From the NCBI GenBank assembly GCA_963816435.1, contig CAWFKS010000016.1:186001-250000 (forward strand): a DNA stretch of 64,000 nt. The letters run 5' to 3'. Shown piece by piece: positions 9,165 through 17,315 of this stretch. The position numbers and the translations under genes were made by a program. The stretch is from CAWFKS01 sp963816435. Its GTDB lineage: Bacteria; Pseudomonadota; Alphaproteobacteria; Rhizobiales; Rhizobiaceae. Position 1 is the first letter of the stretch. Each line of letters opens with the position of its first letter. The notes under the pieces are model-generated. The model did no database searches. It saw nothing but the letters and a program-made list of their open reading frames with translations, and was not told where the DNA came from.

Positions 9165-9352
9165 GTCACGGAATGGGTCCCGGACAGGCTGCGCTACGCT
9201 CCGCCTTCCGGGATGACGCGCTGGTTTGACGGCGCGGCAAGACACAACAGCCGGCCACCTCCGAAATTCTGGCGAAAATTCCTCCACCGCGTCATCCCGG
9301 AAGCCGGGTCGAGCGACAGCGAGAACCGGCTGTCCGGGACCCATTCCGTGAC
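9165..9352. repeat. 188-bp intergenic element with 23-bp perfect terminal inverted repeats
   Basis: The ends are perfect inverted copies (9165-9187 and 9330-9352; core GGAATGGGTCCCGGACAG and its complement). A second perfect 16-bp inverted pair (CTTCCGGGATGACGCG at 9205-9220 and its complement at 9288-9303) lies inside. No ORF of note is within it. This is the structure of a non-autonomous MITE-like or rhizobial intergenic palindromic element. It fills most of the gap between the GIY-YIG gene and denD. Confidence 0.8.
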
Positions 9353-9392
9353 ATGACCGCGAATTAGCAAAACCGCTGAGCAGGGCTCACGT

Positions 9393-10370
9393 TCACCCCG
9401 GCAGGCGGCCGCCGAGCTCGTCCTCGATATGGGCGCGGACGATGTCGTCGAAACTGTCCTCGGCGACGAAACCAAGCGCCCTGGCGCGGGTGGCCGAAAA
9501 CCGCGTCGGCCAGTTCTGCACGATCGCCCACACGGTCTCGTCCGGCTCCTCGCTGATCAGCGCCGAAATGCCGCTGCCGGCGACGCGCTCCAGCGCCTCG
9601 ATCTGCTCGCCGACGGTGACGGCCACGCCGGGCATGGTGAGGTTGCGGCGCGGGCCGATTTCGGCCGTGTCGATCTCGGCGGCGCGGATCAGGAAGCCGA
9701 CCGCCGCGCGCGGACTGGCATGGGTGTGCAGCACCGAGCGCGGCACCGGCAGCACCGCCGGCTCGCCGGCCAGCGGCTCGCGGATGATGCCGGAAAAGAA
9801 GCTGGAGGCCGCGCGGTTGGGCGCGCCCGGCCTGACGCAGATCGTCGGCAGGCGGATGCCGATGCCGTCGAAGAAGCCGCGCCGCGAATAGTCGGCGAGC
9901 AGCGCCTCGCCGATCAGCTTCTGCGTGCCGTAGGAGGTGAGCGGCGTCGGGTGGAACTCGTCGGGGATGATGTCGGGGAATGGCGCGCCGAACACCGCGA
10001 TCGAGGAGGAAAACACCAGCCGCGGCGCGTAGTCGGTGTGGCGCACGGCGTCGAACAGGGCGCGCGTGCCGTCGACGTTGACGCGGTAGCCGAGGTCGAA
10101 GTTCGCCTCGGCCTCGCCGGACACGATGCCGGCCAGATGGAAGATCACGTCCGGCCCCGGCGTCACCAGGTTCGTCGCGACGCCCGGCTCGGCGAGGTCG
10201 GCCACATGGACGGAGACCTCGGCCCCCTCCAGCTCGACGGGTTGCGGCGCCACGATGTCGGCGAGGTCGAGCGCGGAAATGGCGCGGCCGGCAAGCGTGC
10301 CGTCGCGCACCAGGCGCTCGGTGAGCTTGCGGCCGATCATGCCGGCCGCTCCGGTGATCAGCACGCGCAT
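9393..10370 (-). CDS. denD: D-erythronate dehydrogenase-like NAD-dependent epimerase/dehydratase
   Basis: A 325-residue extended short-chain dehydrogenase with the Rossmann motif MRVLITGAAGMIGRKL and an active-site Tyr/Lys in TSYGTQKLIGE. The segments FHLAGIVSGEAEANFDLGYRVN and RLPTICVRPGAPNRAAS are characteristic of the DenD group, which oxidises D-erythronate to 2-oxo-tetronate in sugar-acid catabolism. It is the last gene of a close run on the minus strand (SDR, 68-residue membrane protein, this gene; gaps of 4 bases). The usual partners (DenK kinase, isomerase) are not in the window, so the substrate assignment comes from family similarity. Confidence 0.8.
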   Translation of the reverse strand: MRVLITGAAGMIGRKLTERLVRDGTLAGRAISALDLADIVAPQPVELEGAEVSVHVADLAEPGVATNLVTPGPDVIFHLAGIVSGEAEANFDLGYRVNVDGTRALFDAVRHTDYAPRLVFSSSIAVFGAPFPDIIPDEFHPTPLTSYGTQKLIGEALLADYSRRGFFDGIGIRLPTICVRPGAPNRAASSFFSGIIREPLAGEPAVLPVPRSVLHTHASPRAAVGFLIRAAEIDTAEIGPRRNLTMPGVAVTVGEQIEALERVAGSGISALISEEPDETVWAIVQNWPTRFSATRARALGFVAEDSFDDIVRAHIEDELGGRLPG

Positions 10371-10374
10371 CGCC

Positions 10375-10581
10375 TCACCTCCCCTTGCGTCGCTGGCTGC
10401 GGCCGCGCAGCCAGAAGATGAAGAACAGTGCGCCGAGAAAGACGATCATGACGACCGCCGCCAGCCACGGCGACCAGTCGCCCGCCGCCATCATCAGCGC
10501 CGGCAGGTACCAGACGAACAGGCCGAAGCCGATCATGATGATCGCCGCCGCGATCGCCGAGTTGCGGTTCTCGTTGGTCAT
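10375..10581 (-). CDS. Small two-helix membrane protein
   Basis: A 68-residue protein with two transmembrane helices (around residues 8-27 and 38-58), a short Trp-containing loop and a strongly basic end, LRGRSQRRKGR. It lies 4 bases after the SDR stop and 4 bases before denD, so all three are probably co-transcribed. I recognise no family; it could be a small accessory membrane protein. Confidence 0.7.
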   Translation of the reverse strand: MTNENRNSAIAAAIIMIGFGLFVWYLPALMMAAGDWSPWLAAVVMIVFLGALFFIFWLRGRSQRRKGR

Positions 10582-10585
10582 CGCG

Positions 10586-11344
10586 TCACAGCGTCCAGCC
10601 GCCGTCGATCGGGATCGCCGTGCCCGTGGTGAAGGCGGATTCGTCGGCGGCGAGATAGACGGCGAGCGCGGCGATCTCCTCCGGTTCGCCGACGCGGCCC
10701 ATCGGCTGGCGCGCCACGAACTGCTTCAGCGCGGTGTCCTTGCCGCCGACCGACTTGCCGAGCTCTTCCACCCGCGCTTCCCAGGACGGCGAACGCACCG
10801 TGCCGGGGCAGATGGCGTTGCAGCGTATGCCCCTGGCGATGAAGTCGACCGCGACCGACTTGGTGAGGCCGATGACGGCGGCCTTGGTGGCGCCGTAGGC
10901 GTAGCGGTTCGGCGCGCCCTTCAGCGAGGAGGCGCCCGACGACAAATTGACGATCGAGCCCGACTTGCCGGTCTCCTCGGCCCGCGCCAGCATGCCCGGC
11001 AGGAAGGCGCGGATCATGCGGTGCATGGATTTCACGTTGAGGTCGAAGGAAAAGTCCCAGTCCTTTTCCGAGCAGTCGAGCACCGTGCCGTGATGGACGA
11101 AGCCGGCGACGTTGACGAGGATGTCGACAGGCCCGACCTTCTCGGCGTAGCGTTCGACGGCGCGCGTCGACATCACGTCGAGCTTCGCCTTCCTGGCGCG
11201 CCTGAGGTCGTCGAGCTTGGATCGGTCGAGATCGGAGGCATGCACCGTCGCACCCTCGGCGAGGAAAGCCTCCGCGATGGCGCGGCCGATGCCCTGCCCC
11301 GCCGCCGTGACCACCGCCACCTTGCCCTTCAGCCGTCCCGCCAT
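10586..11344 (-). CDS. Short-chain dehydrogenase of the DHRS6/2-keto-3-deoxy-L-fuconate dehydrogenase type
   Basis: A 252-residue classical SDR: cofactor motif TAAGQGIG, catalytic YAYGATK, and the C-terminal GTAIPIDGGWTL. The stretch VAGFVHHGTVLDC.EKDWDFS is nearly identical to the DHRS6/BDH2 group, which includes cytosolic hydroxybutyrate dehydrogenase and bacterial 2-keto-3-deoxy-L-fuconate dehydrogenase. With denD downstream, oxidation of a sugar-acid intermediate is the more likely role here. ATG 11344 gives the standard SDR length; the longer ORF upstream has no family support. Confidence 0.85.
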   Translation of the reverse strand: MAGRLKGKVAVVTAAGQGIGRAIAEAFLAEGATVHASDLDRSKLDDLRRARKAKLDVMSTRAVERYAEKVGPVDILVNVAGFVHHGTVLDCSEKDWDFSFDLNVKSMHRMIRAFLPGMLARAEETGKSGSIVNLSSGASSLKGAPNRYAYGATKAAVIGLTKSVAVDFIARGIRCNAICPGTVRSPSWEARVEELGKSVGGKDTALKQFVARQPMGRVGEPEEIAALAVYLAADESAFTTGTAIPIDGGWTL

Positions 11345-11393
11345 CCGCCGTCTCCTTCGATGCGCGCCAGCGGGAATAGCAGATCGCGGCGTG

Positions 11394-12080
11394 TCAGGCG
11401 AGGCTTGCCCGGATGTCTTCCAGCCGCCGCTTCTGCTGCCCGTCGGCGTCGAAGTTCGACGGGTCGAGCCACTGCCGAAGCGCCGCACCGATCACCGGCC
11501 AGTCCTTGTCGATCATCGCGAACCAGGCGGTGTCGCGGTTTTCGCCCTTGACGACCAGGTGCTGGCGAAAGACGCCCTCGAAGGAAAAGCCGAAACGGGT
11601 CGCAGCGCGCTTCGACGGCGCGTTGTTGTCGTTGCACTTCCATTCGAAGCGGCGGTAGCCGAGCTCGTCGAAGACGTAAGCAGCGAACAGAAAGAGCGCC
11701 TCGGTGGCCGCCGGCTTGCGCGCGATCAGCCCGTTCCACAGCACGTTGCCGATTTCGATGACGCCGTTGGCCGCGTCGATGCGCATCAGCGTCTGGCGCC
11801 CGGCGATCCTGCCCGACGCCTTGTCGATGATGGTGAAATAGAGCGGATCCTCGCTCGCCTGCTTGGCGTCCAGCCACGGCTGGAAGGCAGCGCGGCTTTC
11901 CGGCGGATATTCCGGCAGCCAGCGGAAGCGCGAGTCGGCGTCCTCGGTGGTCGAGGCCTCGTAGAGCCCGTCGCCGTGCTTTTGCGCCGACAGCGGCTCC
12001 AGGCGCACGAAGCGGCCCTCGAAGATACGGCGCTCGGGCCGCGGCCGGGGCGTCCAGTGGCTGAGGTCGGTGGTCGGCAT
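11394..12080 (-). CDS. GNAT family N-acetyltransferase (RimJ/RimL type)
   Basis: A 228-residue acetyltransferase of the RimJ/RimL-like branch. The fold shows RFVRLEPLSAQKHGDGLYEA at the start, GNVLWNGLIARKPAATEALFL around the acetyl-CoA site, and the end segment RRFEWKCNDNNAPSKRAATRFGF typical of this subgroup. The acceptor is unknown. It lies 49 bases upstream of the SDR gene on the same strand and may be co-transcribed. Confidence 0.88.
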   Translation of the reverse strand: MPTTDLSHWTPRPRPERRIFEGRFVRLEPLSAQKHGDGLYEASTTEDADSRFRWLPEYPPESRAAFQPWLDAKQASEDPLYFTIIDKASGRIAGRQTLMRIDAANGVIEIGNVLWNGLIARKPAATEALFLFAAYVFDELGYRRFEWKCNDNNAPSKRAATRFGFSFEGVFRQHLVVKGENRDTAWFAMIDKDWPVIGAALRQWLDPSNFDADGQQKRRLEDIRASLA

Positions 12081-12150
12081 GGGCTCGCTCTGTATTGACT
12101 TTGTTGGCCGAGAGGCTCACAAAAACCTCGACGCGAACCAAGGTCCACCC

Positions 12151-13356
12151 ATGGGAACTCCAATGCTCCACACCGTCGCCGCCTATGACCGCATGGGCGA
12201 GGAAAATGCCTTCGCCGTGCTCGCCCGCGCCACTGCCCTTGCGCAAGCCGGCAAGGACGTCGTCAATCTCGGCATCGGCCAGCCCGACTTCAAAACGCCC
12301 GAGCACATCGTCGAGGCGGCGGTGAAGGCGCTGCGCGACGGGCAGCACGGCTACACGCCCGCCAACGGCATTCTCGCCTGCCGCGAGGCGGTGGCGCGGC
12401 GCACGCTGACGACCACCGGCGTCGAGGTGTCGCCCGACGAGATCATGATCATGCCGGGCGGCAAGCCGACCATGTACGCCGCCATCACCATGTTCGGCGA
12501 GCCGGGCGCGGAGATCCTCTATCCCGATCCGGGCTTTCCCATCTACCGCTCGATGATCGAGTTCACCGGCGCGACGCCCGTGCCGGTGCCGATCCGCGAG
12601 GAAAACGGCTTTGCGTTCTCGGCCGACGAAACGCTGTCGCTGATCACGCCGAAGACGCGGCTCCTGATCCTCAACTCGCCGGCCAACCCGACCGGCGGCG
12701 TGACGCCGCGCGCCGAGATCGAGAAGCTGGTGAAGGGGTTGCAGGAGCATCCGCAGGTGGCGGTGCTGTCGGACGAGATCTACGACGTCATGACCTATGA
12801 CGGCGAGACCCATACCTCGCTGCTGGGCTTTCCGGAAATCCGCGACCGGCTGATCGTCCTGAACGGCTGGTCGAAGACCTGGGCGATGACCGGCTGGCGC
12901 ATCGGCTGGTCGATCTGGCCGAACTCCGAGGCCAGCGGCCATCTCTACGACAAGGTGCGCAAGCTGGCGGTCAATTGCTGGTCCTGCGTCAACGCGCCGA
13001 CGCAGTTTGCCGGCATCGCCGCGATCGACGGGCCGCAGGACGAGGTCGAAAGGATGATGGCGGCCTTCGACCACCGGCGCAAGATCGTGGTCGAGGGGCT
13101 GAACGAACTGCCGGGCGTCTCCTGCATCACCCCGAAAGGCGCCTTCTATGCCTTTCCGAACGTCTCCCACACCGGCTGGAAGGCCAAGGCGCTTGCCTCG
13201 GCGCTGCTGGAGGAATGCGGCGTGGCGCTGATCGGCGGGCCGGACTTCGGCGTGCTCGGCGAAGGCTATGTGCGGCTGTCCTACGCCAATTCGGAGGAAA
13301 ACATCCTGCGCGCGCTCGAGCGCATGGCGGAGTTTCTGGGCAAGAACTCGCGGTAG
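12151..13356 (+). CDS. Class I/II PLP-dependent aminotransferase
   Basis: A 401-residue fold-type I aminotransferase. It has NLGIGQPDFKTPEHI near the start, YTPANG before the cofactor site, the NSPANPTGG loop, LSDEIYD with the PLP-contacting Asp and Tyr, and the PLP Lys in NGWSKTWAMTGWRIGW. The conserved Arg near the end is in EGYVRLSYANSEENI. It resembles aspartate/aromatic aminotransferase-like proteins; the specificity is unclear. ATG 12151 and ATG 12163 are both possible starts; neither has a strong ribosome-binding site. It converges with the SLC13 gene, 7 bases between stops. Confidence 0.9.
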   Translation: MGTPMLHTVAAYDRMGEENAFAVLARATALAQAGKDVVNLGIGQPDFKTPEHIVEAAVKALRDGQHGYTPANGILACREAVARRTLTTTGVEVSPDEIMIMPGGKPTMYAAITMFGEPGAEILYPDPGFPIYRSMIEFTGATPVPVPIREENGFAFSADETLSLITPKTRLLILNSPANPTGGVTPRAEIEKLVKGLQEHPQVAVLSDEIYDVMTYDGETHTSLLGFPEIRDRLIVLNGWSKTWAMTGWRIGWSIWPNSEASGHLYDKVRKLAVNCWSCVNAPTQFAGIAAIDGPQDEVERMMAAFDHRRKIVVEGLNELPGVSCITPKGAFYAFPNVSHTGWKAKALASALLEECGVALIGGPDFGVLGEGYVRLSYANSEENILRALERMAEFLGKNSR

Positions 13357-13363
13357 GACACGC

Positions 13364-15142
13364 TCACACCCCGAACCACAGATAGATCGCGACGGTGCTG
13401 GCGATGGCGACGATGACGTTCATCGGCACGCCGATCTTGAGGAAATCGGAGAAGCGGTAGTTGCCGGCGGCATAGACCAGCGTGTTGGTCTGGTAGCCGA
13501 TCGGCGTGGCGAAGCTGGCGCTGGCGCCGAACATCACCGCCACCACGAAGGCGCGCGGATCGAGCCCCATCTGCGAGGCGAGCGCCACCACGACGGGCGT
13601 CAGGATGACGGCGATGGCGTTGTTGGTGACCAGCTCCGTCATGATCGAGGCGAGCACGTAGACGGCGAGCAGCGTCACGAAGGCCGGCATCTTTTCGAGG
13701 AGCGGCGCCACCCAGCCGACGACCAGCTCGACCGCGCCGGCGTTCTGCAGCCCCACGCCGATCACCAGCATGGCGAAGATGAGGATAAGGATCGACGCCT
13801 CGATCGAGCTCCACGCCTCGTCGGCGTCGATGCAGCGCAGCACCAGGATGGCGGCCACCCCGATCATCGCCAGCAGGCCGATGTCGGCGACGTTGAAGGC
13901 GGCGAGCCCGACGACGGCCGCCATGGCGAGGATCGCCAGCGGCGCCTTGCGGCGGCGGAAGGCGCGCTCGGCCGGCCGCGACACCGAGATCAGGTCGGCT
14001 TCCACGGCCAGTTCGTCGAAGCCGGCGGCGGGGCCTTCCAGCAACAGCTTGTCGCCTGCCCGCAGCCGCACGTTTTCGAGGTCGGGACCGGGAATGTGGT
14101 TGGGACGGCTGGCGCCGAGGATGCGCATGCCGTAGCGCCGGCCGAGCGTCAGGTCGGCGATGCGCTCGCCGGCCACCGACTTGCGCGGCGCCACCACGGC
14201 CTCCACGACGATCTTGTCGGCGTCGATGTCGGTGCCGCGCCGCAGACCGACGCGCAGATCCGCCTCGTCGTTGAGGGTCAACAGCTCCGAGATCGTGCCG
14301 GAGACGACGAGCGTGTCGCCCTTCTGCCCCACGTAGTCGGCGATGCCGCTGCGGATCACCTCGCCGCCGCTTCGAAGCCCCAGCACCTTGAGCCCGGCGC
14401 GGTTGAACTCGGCGGTCTCGCCGATCGGCTTCTTGGTGAACTCGCCCTCGGCGCGGATGGTGACTTCCGAGAGATAGACACCGGCCTCGCCGATCACCTC
14501 CTCGATGCCGGCGCCGCGGTCGGGCAACAGGAAGCGGCCGAGCAGCGCCATCGAGGCGATGCCGATGGTGGCGGCCACAAGGCCGACGGGCGTGATCTCG
14601 AAGATCGAGAACGGCTCCAGCCCGGCGCGCCGCGCCACGCCGTCGACCAGAAGGTTGGTCGAGGTGCCGATCAGCGTGCAGGTGCCGCCGAGGATGGAGG
14701 CGTAGGAGAGCGGGATCAGAAGCCGCGACGGCGCGACCTTCATGGTGGCGGCCAGCCGGATGACCAGCGGGATGAAGATCAGCACCACGGGCGTGTTGTT
14801 CATGAAGGCGGAGGCCACGACCGCGGCGAACAGGAAGACGACGAGCGCGGCAACCGGCCGCTTGCCGGCGCGCGCGATCATGGCGTCGCCGAGCGCCTCC
14901 AGCACGCCGGTGCGCACCAGCGCCCCCGACAGCACGAACATGGCGCCGATGGTGAGCGGCGCGGGATTGGAAAAGACGTTCATCACCTCGCCGGAATCGA
15001 CGAAGCCGAAAATGTAGAAGGCCGCCGCACCCGCCACCGCCGTCACCTCGGGCGGGTATTTTTCCCAGACGAAGGCGGCAAACAGCAGGGCGAGGAGAAC
15101 GAGGGCGACGGCGGCCTCGTGGCCGGCGATCAGGCTCGCCAT
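13364..15142 (-). CDS. SLC13/DASS family permease with two TrkA-C (RCK_C) domains
   Basis: A 592-residue membrane protein. Two blocks of transmembrane helices (residues ~5-190 and ~400-592) flank a soluble insert of ~200 residues containing two RCK_C-like repeats (GLKVLGLRSGGEVIRSGI..GDTLVVSG and YGMRILGASRPNHIPG..AGDKLLLEG). The segments GTCTLIGTSTNLLVDG and FATPIGYQTNTLVYAAGNY are the paired SNT motifs of Na+/dicarboxylate-sulfate carriers. Import of sulfate or an organic anion is expected; the substrate cannot be read from sequence. ATG 15142 gives the usual N-terminus; upstream codons lack family support. Confidence 0.88.
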   Translation of the reverse strand: MASLIAGHEAAVALVLLALLFAAFVWEKYPPEVTAVAGAAAFYIFGFVDSGEVMNVFSNPAPLTIGAMFVLSGALVRTGVLEALGDAMIARAGKRPVAALVVFLFAAVVASAFMNNTPVVLIFIPLVIRLAATMKVAPSRLLIPLSYASILGGTCTLIGTSTNLLVDGVARRAGLEPFSIFEITPVGLVAATIGIASMALLGRFLLPDRGAGIEEVIGEAGVYLSEVTIRAEGEFTKKPIGETAEFNRAGLKVLGLRSGGEVIRSGIADYVGQKGDTLVVSGTISELLTLNDEADLRVGLRRGTDIDADKIVVEAVVAPRKSVAGERIADLTLGRRYGMRILGASRPNHIPGPDLENVRLRAGDKLLLEGPAAGFDELAVEADLISVSRPAERAFRRRKAPLAILAMAAVVGLAAFNVADIGLLAMIGVAAILVLRCIDADEAWSSIEASILILIFAMLVIGVGLQNAGAVELVVGWVAPLLEKMPAFVTLLAVYVLASIMTELVTNNAIAVILTPVVVALASQMGLDPRAFVVAVMFGASASFATPIGYQTNTLVYAAGNYRFSDFLKIGVPMNVIVAIASTVAIYLWFGV

Positions 15143-15301
15143 GAACGCTCCGGGGATGCGAGGAAAGGTGCGCCGGCGGCAAGGCCGGAGCGGGTTTGCG
15201 GGGCGGTGGAGAACAGCATCGAGGGGTCTCGCACGGCCGGGGAAATTCCGGCCGGCTGTCAACGCCGTCGTGGCCGATTTCGTTCCGGCCTCGCGCGCAG
15301 C

Positions 15302-16054
15302 CTAGCCCCTGCCGACGAAGGGCATCTTGGTCGCCATCACCGTCATGAACAGCACGTTGGCGTCGAGCGGCAGGCTCGCCATGTGGACGACCGCGTTGGC
15401 GACGTTGGAAACGTCCATCGTCGGCTCCGGCAGGATCCTGCCGTCGGGCTGCGGCACGCCCACCGTCATCGGCTGCGCCATCTCGGTCAGCGCATTGCCG
15501 ATGTCGATCTGTCCGCAGGCGATGTCGAAGGCGCGGCCGTCTAGCGCCAGCGAGCGCGTCAGCCCGGTGATGGCGTGCTTGGTGGCGCTGTAGGCGACGG
15601 TGCCCGGCCGCGGCACGTAGGCCGAGATCGAGCCGTTGTTGACGATGCGCCCGCCCATCGGCTTCTGGCGGCGCATCAGTCCGAAGGCGCCGCGCGCGCA
15701 CAGGAAAGAGCCGGTGAGATTGACGTCGACCACGGCGCGCCAGGTCTCGACCGGCATCTCGTCGATGGTCATGCCGGGGGCGCCCCTGCCGGCGTTGTTG
15801 AACAGGAAATCGAGCCGCCCGAACTCGGCCTCGATGCGCGAAAACAGCGCCTCGACGGCGTCGGGATCGGTGATGTCGCAGGGCATCGCGATCGCCTGTG
15901 CGCCGTCGGCGGTCTTCGCGGAGGCCACGGCCTCGTCGAGCTTGTCGGCGCGGCGGCCCACGAAGACCGTCGTCCAGCCGTTCTCGACCAGCGCGCACGC
16001 CGCCGCCTTGCCGATGCCGGTTCCGGCCCCTGTCACGAGTGCGATTTTCGTCAT
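15302..16054 (-). CDS. Short-chain dehydrogenase/reductase
   Basis: A 250-residue classical SDR with cofactor motif TGAGTGIGKAAA, the NNAG motif in FLFNNAGRGAPG, a Ser in NNGSISAYV and the catalytic Tyr-Lys in VAYSATKHAITGL. No feature fixes the substrate. ATG 16054 is 7 bases after a GGAGGATG stretch. It lies 159 bases upstream of the SLC13 permease on the same strand. A 15-bp palindrome lies about 230 bases upstream. Confidence 0.88.
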   Translation of the reverse strand: MTKIALVTGAGTGIGKAAACALVENGWTTVFVGRRADKLDEAVASAKTADGAQAIAMPCDITDPDAVEALFSRIEAEFGRLDFLFNNAGRGAPGMTIDEMPVETWRAVVDVNLTGSFLCARGAFGLMRRQKPMGGRIVNNGSISAYVPRPGTVAYSATKHAITGLTRSLALDGRAFDIACGQIDIGNALTEMAQPMTVGVPQPDGRILPEPTMDVSNVANAVVHMASLPLDANVLFMTVMATKMPFVGRG

Positions 16055-16285
16055 GGCATCCTCCACCGCGGGAACGGGCAAGAATGCAGATGAAGCGGGA
16101 GGAGGCAAGAAGGGCGCGCCGGCGGCGGCAAGTTTTCGTCTTCGCGCAGTCCCGGAGGGAAAAACGGGTGTCCGCTTTTCCTGGAATTGCCCGAAAAAAG
16201 GGCGGCCCGATATGCGGCCGCCCCATCGAACCGGTCTTGGGAGGAGGAAAGCCGATTCAACTGTTCACATCATGCCGGCAAATGG

Positions 16286-16300
16286 TTAACGCAGCGTTAA
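16286..16300. promoter_or_regulatory. 15-bp palindrome TTAACGC-A-GCGTTAA
   Basis: A perfect 7-bp inverted repeat with a one-base centre, in the AT-richer part of the 277-bp gap between the esterase gene and the SDR gene. It is a possible operator for the SDR transcription unit; no known regulator motif is claimed. Confidence 0.3.
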
Positions 16301-16331
16301 TCAAACCGAAGAGAATGTTAAAGCGCGACCC

Positions 16332-17186
16332 TCAGCACGCGCGGCCCCCGGCGTGGGCCGAAACGAAGGCGTCCACGTCGTCGAGCGTCGGCGCCAGAAG
16401 CCGCAGCACGGGACCCATCGTGCCGACGAGTTCGGCGTGACCTATCCCGTCGTAGAGCTTCACTTCCGCATCGTTGCCTGCGCTCCGCAGAGCCTTGCCG
16501 AGCGCGACACTGTTCTTCGGCGCCACCGTCTTGTCGGACGTTCCGTGGATCAGCAGCGACGGCGGATGCCTGCCAGCCGCGAACTCGATCGGCTGGCTCT
16601 GCTTGCGCAGACCGGCGGGAAAGATGCCGAGATACGGCTCTTCCTTGATGGGCAGGAAGTCGTAGGGACCGGCGAGGCCGACGAAGGCGCTGATCGCCCG
16701 GCACGGCGACGTCCCCTCGGCGGCGAGATAGCGCGGATCGAGATCGACCAGCGCGCCGATGTGGGCGCCGGCCGAATGGCCCATCAGCACCACCGTGCCG
16801 CCGCCGGCGACGTCGCGGCGCACCGCCGCCACCGCCTTGGCCGCGTCTTCGACGAATGCCGGGAACCTGACCTGCGGGTAGAGCCTGTAGTCCGGGATGG
16901 CGACGGCATAGCCGCGCTTGGCGAGCGCGTTTCCGACGAACTCGTAGCTTGCGCGCTCGCCGCTGTCCCAGCCGCCGCCGTAGAGAAAGACGATCACCGC
17001 CTTCGCCGGGCCGTGCGACGGGCGGTAGAGATCGTATTGCTGGCGCGGCAACGAACCGTAGGCGATGCCACGCTTCACGTCGACGCCGCGCTGGCTGGAA
17101 ACCGCGTTGAGCACGGACGCGCCGGAACAGCCGGCGACCAGGCCCGCAAGCGCGGTGACGATGGCGATACGCAGCAGTGTGATCAC
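16332..17186 (-). CDS. Lipoprotein alpha/beta hydrolase (BD-FAE/carboxylesterase type)
   Basis: A 284-residue protein from GTG 17186. The N-terminus VITLLRIAIVTALAGLVAGC ends in a lipobox, so it is probably lipid-anchored. The hydrolase fold has the oxyanion motif FLYGGGWDSGE, the nucleophile elbow GHSAGAHIG, an acid in HGTSDKTV and the catalytic His in IGHAELVG. An esterase role is expected; the substrate is unknown. GTG 17186 is preferred because GGAAAGGGG precedes it and the lipoprotein signal then starts the protein; an in-frame start at 17240 would add 18 residues. Its ribosome-binding site lies inside a hairpin (17188-17234). Confidence 0.82.
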   Translation of the reverse strand: MITLLRIAIVTALAGLVAGCSGASVLNAVSSQRGVDVKRGIAYGSLPRQQYDLYRPSHGPAKAVIVFLYGGGWDSGERASYEFVGNALAKRGYAVAIPDYRLYPQVRFPAFVEDAAKAVAAVRRDVAGGGTVVLMGHSAGAHIGALVDLDPRYLAAEGTSPCRAISAFVGLAGPYDFLPIKEEPYLGIFPAGLRKQSQPIEFAAGRHPPSLLIHGTSDKTVAPKNSVALGKALRSAGNDAEVKLYDGIGHAELVGTMGPVLRLLAPTLDDVDAFVSAHAGGRAC

Positions 17187-17187
17187 G

Positions 17188-17234
17188 CGAAACCCCTTTC
17201 CGACAGTTACGTAGACGGTCGGGAACGGGTTTCG
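17188..17234 (-). promoter_or_regulatory. Hairpin overlapping the esterase ribosome-binding site
   Basis: On the minus strand CGAAACCCGTTCCCGAC (17234-17218) can pair with GTCGGAAAGGGGTTTCG (17204-17188) at 15 of 17 positions around a 13-base loop. The 3' arm contains the GGAAAGGGG ribosome-binding site one base before the GTG start. This could control translation, or simply end the dctM transcript; no U-run follows. Confidence 0.45.
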
Positions 17235-17315
17235 GATCACATGCGGACGGGGTTTTGTGCCGCGATCGTGCCTGTCGGCGGCCGCTTCGAAGGCAGCGCC
17301 CTGCCGCGGGCCGGC

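Noticed and set aside
13281..16226. A 981-codon minus-strand ORF spanning the SLC13 and SDR genes
   Set aside because: It is the out-of-frame shadow of two well-supported genes on the same strand; its translation is Arg-rich with no family features.
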